DNA of 8,037 nucleotides, from contig JAKBSB010000054.1 in NCBI GenBank assembly GCA_021845155.1, forward strand, positions 1 to 8,037. The letters run 5' to 3'. Every line of letters begins with the position of its first letter. Position 1 is the stretch's first letter. The notes below the pieces were generated by a model, which was not told the origin of the DNA, made no database searches, and worked only from the letters and a program-made list of their open reading frames with translations. Both the position numbers and the translations under genes were made by a program. Below are positions 1 through 4,579 of the stretch, piece after piece. The DNA comes from Thermoplasmata archaeon (GTDB taxonomy: Archaea; Thermoplasmatota; Thermoplasmata; Thermoplasmatales; Thermoplasmataceae).

Positions 1-1
1 T

Positions 2-118
2 TTAACATTTGCAGTTGGTCACAAGGGAAATTATCTTGTTTTTGAAGCCGAACTGGGTCCTGTTCAGATGAAGTCCCAGTTGAAAAATCTGATGGAACAG
101 GAATCCAACCTCATATAA
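2..118 (+). CDS. C-terminal end of an unidentified protein (5' truncated by window edge)
   Basis: An open frame enters from the left edge and ends at TAA 116-118, giving 38 residues. The stretch looks like protein: a beta-like segment (LTFAVGHKGNYLVFEAEL) is followed by a probable amphipathic helix rich in Q, K, L and E up to the end (NLMEQESNLI). Two six-base T runs follow at 129-134 and 147-152, as expected for an archaeal gene end on this strand. The family cannot be recognised from so short a tail. The frame is well supported by its composition and by the downstream T tracts, but the function is unknown. Confidence 0.6.
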   Translation, partial: LTFAVGHKGNYLVFEAELGPVQMKSQLKNLMEQESNLI

Positions 119-128
119 ACCACTTATA

Positions 129-152
129 TTTTTTAAAACACACTCATTTTTT
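129..152 (+). terminator. oligo-T terminator tracts after the first gene
   Basis: Two six-base T runs (129-134 and 147-152) begin 11 bases after the stop codon at 118. Archaeal RNA polymerase terminates at oligo-T runs without needing a hairpin, and no hairpin is seen here. Inferred from sequence only. Confidence 0.45.
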
Positions 153-219
153 GTTATTGAAACTCACTTTACACGCATATTACAAATTTCGATTTTTCAG
201 GAATACAGGAGATAAAACA

Positions 220-312
220 GTGAGTCGGTTTTGGCTGTCTCATAACGTCAAGATTCACGAAACGCCGAATTATCAGGAAAAACTACCAATAACTACTTAT
301 CTCCATGTGTAA
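220..312 (+). CDS. possible 30-residue small protein with SD
   Basis: A GTG start at 220 opens a 30-codon frame ending TAA at 310-312. The peptide begins MSRFWLSHNVKIHE and ends TTYLHV. The best support is an AGGAGAT sequence at 207-213, a strong match to the complement of the archaeal 16S rRNA 3' end, with its last G eight bases from the GTG. The peptide is basic and aromatic, with no membrane segment and no recognisable family. It could be a real small protein, a leader peptide for the genes beginning at 459, or chance. A 147-base non-coding stretch separates it from the next gene, so tight coupling is unlikely. Confidence 0.28.
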   Translation: MSRFWLSHNVKIHETPNYQEKLPITTYLHV

Positions 313-405
313 TGTTTGTATACAATACAGAACTATAATGATATGGAATTGGTAATTGATATTACATGTTCCATCGTATTTAATGCTGTTTCGCAATGAA
401 CCTCT

Positions 406-427
406 ACTAATTAGTTATGTATACATA
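406..427. promoter_or_regulatory. two abutting palindromes upstream of the coupled pair
   Basis: ACTAATTAGT (406-415) and TATGTATACATA (416-427) are both perfect palindromes and directly adjoin. They lie 32-53 bases before the GTG at 459. The first could serve as a TATA box giving a transcript that starts just before the SD at 442-447. The second, with its TGTATACA core, would then overlap the transcription start, where an operator is often placed. The same TGTATACA core recurs at 317-324. The roles are inferred. Confidence 0.4.
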
Positions 428-458
428 GACTGAAACAAAAAAGGAGAAAATAATTCAA

Positions 459-851
459 GTGAATTCAAATAATACTTTACAGGCGACTCCAACATCGAAC
501 CTTTCTGGCCATGCAACAAACGGCATAAAGGAAAACATTCTCACTGATCCTGAGAAACTGCTGAGGTTGGTACCACACTATGAACATTTTATGCATATTG
601 AATTGTTCAAATTAGCTGAGGACAGAGATGTATACCCGCTCGGTTTCAAAGAGGGGCACGGAAAGGCACAAACGCTTGAAAAACATAAATCAGAGGATCC
701 TGTTTTATTTCGTAAATTTAATGAAATAATTGAAAAAAACTATGAAATTGCATCCGCGTTTTGCACATTAAGAGATTTCCCGGTCTTACATTTCAAAGCG
801 CCTGTTAATATGTGCTATCATTACGAATGGGAACCGGTGAAACATGTATGA
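459..851 (+). CDS. hypothetical protein, first gene of a coupled pair
   Basis: This encodes 130 residues from a GTG start; no earlier ATG is available. An AGGAGA SD lies at 442-447, 11 bases upstream, slightly farther than ideal. The first ~22 residues are a polar, low-complexity tail rich in N, T and S. A compact, probably mostly helical, histidine-rich domain follows: nine His in 130 residues, including H40, H43 and H46 spaced as HxxHxxH, then a helix around 70-105 and a short C-terminal part with two Trp/Tyr-containing turns. There is no signal peptide or membrane segment, so it is probably cytoplasmic. The TGA stop overlaps the ATG of the next gene (ATGA, 848-851), so the two are almost certainly co-translated and may act together. 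I do not recognise the family. The histidine spacing could bind a metal, but nothing proves this. Confidence 0.7.
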   Translation: MNSNNTLQATPTSNLSGHATNGIKENILTDPEKLLRLVPHYEHFMHIELFKLAEDRDVYPLGFKEGHGKAQTLEKHKSEDPVLFRKFNEIIEKNYEIASAFCTLRDFPVLHFKAPVNMCYHYEWEPVKHV

Positions 852-1249
852 AGGATTCCTTTGAGTATGATACCCAGATGCATAACCTCATTCTGTTCAA
901 GATTGCACATGACCTCACAAAGATCGGAAATGACGTAAAAGTAGATTATACAATAGGAAAATTCGGGCATCTTCGTATTGGAAATAACGATGGACTTTTG
1001 CTGATTAAGGCATTGTCAATTGACAAGTCTTTTCCTGTAACCGCTGATGAAATATCTAATATGGCCAATTTCCACCAGTATGTACTTCTCTGTTCCATAG
1101 CAGAGGATGACAGGTTGGACATATATAAAGTCCCGGTATCGCTTATACTTTCAATCTGCAAAAGCTGGAAAATCGAAGGGCGTGGGGATATTATGCAGAT
1201 AGAACTTGCAGATTATCTCCAATTCAAAACGGATGTCTTCACGCTGTGA
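848..1249 (+). CDS. hypothetical protein, second gene of coupled pair; weakly nuclease-fold-like
   Basis: This encodes 133 residues. The frame is open from 812, but I chose ATG 848: it overlaps the preceding stop as ATGA and has a GGTGA SD at 836-840, seven bases away. Visible order: helix (11-27), strand (29-36), strand (40-46), strand ending in an invariant-looking Lys (GLLLIKALSI, 49-58), helix around 66-76, hydrophobic strand YVLLCSI (78-84), acidic turn, strand with DIYKVP (91-96), then a C-terminal helix. This alpha-beta-beta-beta-alpha-beta order resembles PD-(D/E)XK nuclease-like domains. However, the usual ExK is LIK here, so the acidic residue is missing and an active nuclease is doubtful. 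No membrane segment is present. I cannot assign the family; the fold comparison is inference. With the upstream gene it could form a two-component complex, for example toxin-antitoxin or accessory. Confidence 0.72.
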   Translation: MKDSFEYDTQMHNLILFKIAHDLTKIGNDVKVDYTIGKFGHLRIGNNDGLLLIKALSIDKSFPVTADEISNMANFHQYVLLCSIAEDDRLDIYKVPVSLILSICKSWKIEGRGDIMQIELADYLQFKTDVFTL

Positions 1250-1273
1250 AGTTACTGTGATTTCCTCACAAAA

Positions 1274-1468
1274 TTAAAGCTGTTTGTTTCCCGTTTCAAT
1301 GTTGGGAATTTCCAATCCGGTTTTCGTTCCAACTTCCAATGGTTTAAATTCAAGGGAGACTTTTAACACTATGTGCGGGAATCTCTCCTTCAGGAGCGAG
1401 ATGAGGTCACGAATTCTGGGTTGCAACAATACAGGCGAAATGAGACTTGACCTTAATCCATAATTCAC
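1274..1468 (-). CDS. possible small hypothetical protein, 64 residues
   Basis: The frame opens at GTG 1468, just after an in-frame TAA, and ends TAA at 1274-1276. The peptide looks protein-like: a basic N-terminus, a probable helix (IRDLISLLKERFPHI) and strands (VLKVSLEFKPLEVG). Codon choice (AGA/AGG, ATA, CTC, GAA) resembles the neighbours. Against it, there is no clear SD and no TATA box at the right distance, and the stop immediately before the start suggests it might be the tail of a decayed or frameshifted longer gene. It lies 111 bases downstream of the DUF4382-like gene on the same strand and is convergent with the coupled pair. I recognise no family. Confidence 0.35.
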   Translation of the reverse strand: MNYGLRSSLISPVLLQPRIRDLISLLKERFPHIVLKVSLEFKPLEVGTKTGLEIPNIETGNKQL

Positions 1469-1579
1469 ATCATCAACTTAAAAGATCATGTGGTTCTTGA
1501 CGGCTAATTTGCCTTATTCTTCTGTCATCAGAAGGCATATAATTTCAGAGCGTACATTATTGGAGGAAAGGTTGTCTCT

Positions 1580-2083
1580 TCATGTAACGGTGGTAACTGG
1601 ATCGAATGTCCTGTTTGAGACATTCAGGTTCCCAGGAAGCCTGAATTCGAAGGTAAGTTTCATGGTAGAGCCGCCTCTAAGGGAAATGTCGTAGTAGTTG
1701 TCTGTATGTCCTGAAACAAGGGAGAAATTATGATAAGACCCATCAAAACCAACCTCAGCAGAATAAATGTAAAGCATGAACCTGGAGTAATTGTGAGCGG
1801 GAAGATTAATTTCGGCGATGAGCCCTGGCGATGAAATATTGTCCTGGTAAAGATTGGTTATCACATTTAGGCTGTGATTGGTCCAGGATAATCCATTATA
1901 TATACCGATCTGTGCAAGCCCCAGTATTACGCCCGTAACGTTATGTATCTCATCGGAATCAATATAGAACTCTATATTGCCTGTTGTGTCTATTTTATGT
2001 TCCCTGTAAAGAATAATCCCTGAAGCCGATGTTACCAGTATGATGATCAGAATAATCGACATAGCTTTCAGGGTGAGACGCAT
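1580..2083 (-). CDS. membrane-anchored DUF4382-like surface protein, sequon-rich
   Basis: This encodes 167 residues from ATG 2083. A frame extension to ATG 2116 is possible but would put the TATA-like TTAATTA (2107-2113) inside the gene, whereas from 2083 that box sits ~27 bases upstream, fitting a leaderless transcript. Residues 8-25 are a hydrophobic segment after a short basic start (signal anchor), with no cleavage lipobox Cys. Residues ~35-167 match the layout of DUF4382 domains: NVTGVILGLAQIGIY, a Trp, a LPAHNYSRFMLYI stretch where the family usually has LPAGxYxxIRL, then GGSTMKLTFEF and a closing FDPV. The exposed domain carries seven N-X-S/T sequons (NVT, NHS, NIS, NYS, NFS, NVS, NRT), suggesting heavy N-glycosylation outside the cell. 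It is divergent from the ABC exporter operon across 122 bases. The biochemical role of DUF4382 is not established; the family call is from memory of its pattern. Confidence 0.75.
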   Translation of the reverse strand: MRLTLKAMSIILIIILVTSASGIILYREHKIDTTGNIEFYIDSDEIHNVTGVILGLAQIGIYNGLSWTNHSLNVITNLYQDNISSPGLIAEINLPAHNYSRFMLYIYSAEVGFDGSYHNFSLVSGHTDNYYDISLRGGSTMKLTFEFRLPGNLNVSNRTFDPVTTVT

Positions 2084-2106
2084 GTACAGCTTAATGCAAA
2101 ATTGAC

Positions 2107-2113
2107 TAATTAA
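2107..2113 (-). promoter_or_regulatory. TATA-like box for the DUF4382-like gene
   Basis: TTAATTA on the minus strand is centred about 27 bases from ATG 2083. No SD precedes that ATG, so a leaderless or very short-leader transcript is likely. Confidence 0.35.
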
Positions 2114-2180
2114 CATTTCAAATAGGGGTGGAAATATCCGTATTTTACTACGAAAAGGATTAGAGATGCTCTAAAAATTC

Positions 2181-2189
2181 TTATATATA
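2181..2189 (+). promoter_or_regulatory. TATA box of the ABC exporter operon
   Basis: TTATATATA is centred about 21 bases before ATG 2206 and is preceded by an A-rich stretch (2173-2177) that could act as a BRE. There is no SD between it and the ATG, so the transcript is probably leaderless or has a leader of only a few bases. It is the clearest promoter in the window. Confidence 0.65.
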
Positions 2190-2205
2190 GCCATAATCAG
2201 TCCTG

Positions 2206-3153
2206 ATGGAAAGTGATTTTGCAGTCTATACGAAGGATCTTGTAAAGGTATACGATGGCGGCAAAGTCGCTGTGGATAAACTGAATCTTGAGATCAAATA
2301 TAATGAAATTTATGGCCTTCTTGGCAAGAATGGGGCAGGAAAATCAACCACCATTAAGGTACTCACAACACTTATGAATCCAACATCCGGGGATGCATAT
2401 GTCCTCGGGATGGATGTCAGGAAGAAGGCAAATGCAATAAGGAAACGAATAGGAGTTGTGCAGCAGGACGAATCATTTGATTTCACAACAGTTGAAAACA
2501 ACCTCAAGGTTTACTCAATGTTATGGGAGGTGGACAGGGAAACATCAAAGACAAGGATAAATGAGATGATGGAACTTTTTGATCTGGAGGAAGTAAGGAA
2601 AAAAAGAGCATTTGAAATATCCGGCGGTCAGAAGAAACGACTTCAGGTTGCCAGAGAATTCCTTCACGATATGGATTTAGTCTTTCTTGATGAACCAACC
2701 GTTGGTATGGACCCAGAAATGAGAAGGAAAGTTCTGGATTACATAACCAGGAGGGCACATGATGGTCTTACAGTACTCTTTACAACACAGATACTGGAAG
2801 AGGCTGATTATATCTGTGACAGGATAGGTATAATGGTAGATGGAAATATCCGGGCGGAAGGGACATCTAAATTTCTGAAGGACAAATTTGGCAAGCTTAA
2901 GGAGATACAGGTTAGACTGTCTGATGACAGCAACGCAGAAGAGAAATCCAGAGTGGTTGATGAAATATCCTCGATTGAAGGTATAGAGGAAGCCAGGCTG
3001 GACGGTAACTCCGTTTTCATACTTGGATACGAGATATCCAGGAAAATCGGAAAGATAGCCATGGTTTTTGAGAAACATGATATTGGCATCGAGTCCATGG
3101 AGAGTTCGGAACCCTCACTGGATGAGGTCTTCCTCAAGGTGGTGAATTCCTGA
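2206..3153 (+). CDS. ABC transporter ATP-binding subunit, DrrA-type
   Basis: This encodes 315 residues and is the cytoplasmic ATPase of an ABC-2 exporter. Motifs in order: Walker A GKNGAGKST (40-48), Q-loop with QQD (86-88), signature ISGGQ (138-142; I replaces the usual L), Walker B LVFLDEPT (158-165, catalytic E163), D-loop GMDP (167-170), and Q195 in TTQILEEAD where most ABC ATPases have the switch His. TTQxLEEAD is typical of the daunorubicin-resistance (DrrA) group. Residues ~235-315 form the regulatory C-terminal extension of that group, ending in LDEVFLKV. The full length is normal for the family. The last base of the TGA is the first of the permease ATG (TGATG, 3151-3155), so the pair is a translationally coupled operon. 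The substrate is unknown: DrrA-like pairs export drugs, lipids or antibiotics, and this cannot be narrowed from sequence. Confidence 0.95.
   Translation: MESDFAVYTKDLVKVYDGGKVAVDKLNLEIKYNEIYGLLGKNGAGKSTTIKVLTTLMNPTSGDAYVLGMDVRKKANAIRKRIGVVQQDESFDFTTVENNLKVYSMLWEVDRETSKTRINEMMELFDLEEVRKKRAFEISGGQKKRLQVAREFLHDMDLVFLDEPTVGMDPEMRRKVLDYITRRAHDGLTVLFTTQILEEADYICDRIGIMVDGNIRAEGTSKFLKDKFGKLKEIQVRLSDDSNAEEKSRVVDEISSIEGIEEARLDGNSVFILGYEISRKIGKIAMVFEKHDIGIESMESSEPSLDEVFLKVVNS
3138..3145 (+). promoter_or_regulatory. Shine-Dalgarno of the permease gene
   Basis: GGTGGTGA lies inside the end of the ATPase gene, seven bases before ATG 3153. It confirms that start and the coupled reading of the two subunits. 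Confidence 0.6.
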
Positions 3154-3926
3154 TGAAAACACCATCATTTATAAGGCTGGCTGTTAGGAATATAGTGGTA
3201 AACACTGATCCAGGCACAATATTCTTCATGCTTGGACTCCCGGCATTCTATTTTCTGGTACTTGGAACAATGTTCCAGAGCATAGTGCCTGGAGTCTCGG
3301 TGAACGGAAGCGTTGTAAGCTACACCAAGTTCCTGGCACCCGGAATAATAGGGATGCAGGCACTTACTGCAGGAAATATAGGAGGTAGTATGCTGTGGTC
3401 AGATAGAAGATGGCACATGTTCGAGCAGTTGATGGTTGGCCCCTTCAGGAGGTTGGACTATCTTCTGGGAATACTTGTTATATCAACGGTATTCACTTTT
3501 GGAGGAAGTGCCATTATGTTGATTCTTGCGCATTTCGTATCTGGTGCATTCATTCTCACAGCTTCCTCTCTTGCATTCACATTTCTTGCCCTTATACTGG
3601 GTTCTTTTCTGTTTACTTCAGTATTTCTCATAATAGCAATTCTCGTAAGGACATTGCAGACTTATAATGTGTTAACCATACTCATTTACTTCTTCCTTGA
3701 CTTTGCAAGCACTGCTTTCTACCCAATAACCAACGCCACCCCACTGGTTTTGAGAGATATTTCAATGGTAAATCCACTCAGCTACATAACCAATATAATA
3801 CGTTCGTCCATAGATTCCGGTTATGTGAGTTCCGTGATGACAGAATCGCTGGTACTCCTGGTAACAACAGTTGTCATAATGTTCATATCTCTCAGGATGT
3901 ACAGCAGACTGAAAACAGTGGCCTGA
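3153..3926 (+). CDS. ABC-2 type transporter permease, DrrB-type
   Basis: This encodes 257 residues, the membrane partner of the preceding ATPase. Six hydrophobic segments are visible at about 22-43, 60-80, 103-127, 133-155, 157-183 and 228-247, the normal topology of ABC-2 permeases. Family marks are FLAPGIIGMQAL (60-71), the cytoplasmic coupling stretch after segment 2 (84-100, with EQLMVGPFRR matching the common EQLxVTPxxR), and NPLSYITNIIRSS (207-219) before the last segment. The start overlaps the ATPase stop by one base and has its own SD. Both subunits probably assemble as a dimer of each (family knowledge). A stretch of 41 bases separates it from the DUF302 gene, which has its own TATA-like sequence. 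Confidence 0.93.
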   Translation: MKTPSFIRLAVRNIVVNTDPGTIFFMLGLPAFYFLVLGTMFQSIVPGVSVNGSVVSYTKFLAPGIIGMQALTAGNIGGSMLWSDRRWHMFEQLMVGPFRRLDYLLGILVISTVFTFGGSAIMLILAHFVSGAFILTASSLAFTFLALILGSFLFTSVFLIIAILVRTLQTYNVLTILIYFFLDFASTAFYPITNATPLVLRDISMVNPLSYITNIIRSSIDSGYVSSVMTESLVLLVTTVVIMFISLRMYSRLKTVA

Positions 3927-3939
3927 TCTAACATAAATG

Positions 3940-3946
3940 TAAAATA
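3940..3946 (+). promoter_or_regulatory. TATA-like box of the DUF302 gene
   Basis: TAAAATA is centred 25 bases before ATG 3968, which has no SD in front of it. This fits a leaderless transcript, so the DUF302 gene need not depend on the exporter operon although it may also be read through from it. Confidence 0.5.
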
Positions 3947-3967
3947 CGATCTTTCCATATCCATATC

Positions 3968-4348
3968 ATGAAATATGAAACAAATATGGATTTTGTAAAG
4001 AGTGTTGAAAAACTTGAAGAGGCAATAGCAGAAAGCGACCTGAAAATAATATCAAGGATAAATGCACAGGAGAATCTCAAGAAAATCGGGTTTGAAATAG
4101 GAGGAAACCAGATATTTGAACTATTCCATCCCAGGCTGGCAAAGAAAGTGTTTGATACGAACCTGGAGGCAGGGATAATTCCCCCGGTAAGGATCTACAT
4201 ATACCAGGATGGGGGATCAGCAAGATGCATATACGAGCTATCAGAACCGTTATTTTCAAATTACGGGCTATCTGACACTGGCAGAGAGGTGGATAATGCC
4301 ATAAAATCCATTCTGGAAAAGGCATTTCCCAACGGGCTTCTCAAATGA
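3968..4348 (+). CDS. DUF302 family protein
   Basis: This encodes 126 residues, a single small cytoplasmic domain. The DUF302 pattern is clear: an N-terminal strand then helix (FVKSVEKLEEAIAESD, 9-24), IISRINAQENLKKIG (27-41), NQIFELFHPRLAKKVF (47-62), and PPVRIYIYQDG (72-82). The family often has a Cys in the LPCRxxVY segment; here the position is Pro (73), so any thiol-based role is unlikely. DUF302 has no settled biochemical function; members fold as small alpha/beta proteins and often occur near transport or redox genes. It lies 41 bases after the ABC permease on the same strand. Its TGA (4346-4348) overlaps by eight bases the end of the frameshifted gene on the other strand. Confidence 0.85.
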   Translation: MKYETNMDFVKSVEKLEEAIAESDLKIISRINAQENLKKIGFEIGGNQIFELFHPRLAKKVFDTNLEAGIIPPVRIYIYQDGGSARCIYELSEPLFSNYGLSDTGREVDNAIKSILEKAFPNGLLK

Positions 4349-4533
4349 CGTGAAAGTGCAGGCCAACAGTTGAGAAACCATTCAAAAGGTCGTCTGTTTC
4401 CATTCCAGATTTTCTTTGAATAGAACCTGTTATCTCCCCAATTATTTCTGACTGACCCTGCATATTTCCAAATCTGAACTGTACGGAATCATTTATTTTT
4501 GCAGCGGAACCAGTAAATCGTGTTGTTAAACAT
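4341..4533 (-). pseudogene. small gene with a one-base frameshift right after its start
   Basis: From ~4523 down to TGA at 4341-4343 one minus-strand frame is open and strongly protein-like, with a strand such as INDSVQFRFGNMQGQ, then IIGEITGSIQRKSG, a short helix METDDLLNGF, and the end FSTVGLHFHVI. It has no in-frame ATG, GTG or TTG at its 5' end. The ATG at 4533 is out by one base and reads only 14 codons. Removing one T from the ATGTTTAAC start would give ATG TTA ACA ACA and join the frame, yielding a 63-residue protein starting MLTTRFTGSAAKIND. A TATA palindrome (4551-4558) lies ~22 bases upstream of that ATG. Options: recent loss of function, a sequencing error in a TTT run, or frameshift decoding. 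An alternative is a start at the internal ATG around 4413. The family is not recognised. Confidence 0.5.
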
Positions 4534-4550
4534 AATAACAGTCTCGAAAA

Positions 4551-4558
4551 TTTTAAAA
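4551..4558. promoter_or_regulatory. palindromic TATA box shared by divergent genes
   Basis: TTTTAAAA is its own reverse complement. Its centre is ~25 bases from the MFS start ATG 4580 on the plus strand and ~22 bases from ATG 4533 on the minus strand. Neither start has an SD. One TATA element may therefore serve both directions, with leaderless transcripts each way. Placement seen; use inferred. Confidence 0.5.
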
Positions 4559-4579
4559 ATAATAGAGTATTCTATTCAG

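Larger units (their letters stand above)
119..458. other. 340-base AT-rich gap: T tracts, possible mini-ORF, palindromes
   Basis: No gene of ordinary size fits here on either strand. The stretch holds oligo-T runs (129-134, 147-152), a 30-codon ORF with an SD (220-312), and three perfect palindromes at 316-325, 406-415 and 416-427. An SD (AGGAGA, 442-447) for the next gene lies at its right end. It probably acts as the promoter and control region for the coupled pair starting at 459; other content cannot be named. Confidence 0.5.

Noticed and set aside
119..458. CRISPR-like array or RNA gene in the left gap
   Set aside because: No regularly spaced direct repeats are present, only three short palindromes, and no tRNA-like or other stable fold was seen.
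812..847. Upstream extension of the second coupled gene to 812
   Set aside because: It would overlap the first gene by 40 bases; ATG 848 has a well-spaced SD and the usual ATGA overlap.
1488..1694. Plus-strand frame of 68 codons
   Set aside because: Its second half is antisense to the DUF4382-like gene and the first part has no start signal or protein-like pattern.
2084..2116. Longer start (ATG 2116) for the DUF4382-like gene
   Set aside because: The extra residues precede an ordinary basic-plus-hydrophobic signal anchor, and the TATA-like box falls within them.
2677..3137. Minus-strand frames of 109 and 133 codons within the ABC ATPase gene
   Set aside because: They lie wholly opposite a gene with all ABC motifs, and their sequences look like shadows rather than proteins.
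4520..4579. Upstream extension of the first MFS gene from GTG 4520
   Set aside because: It would place the TATA palindrome at 4551-4558 inside the coding region and overlap the small minus-strand gene; the added residues do not resemble an MFS N-terminus.
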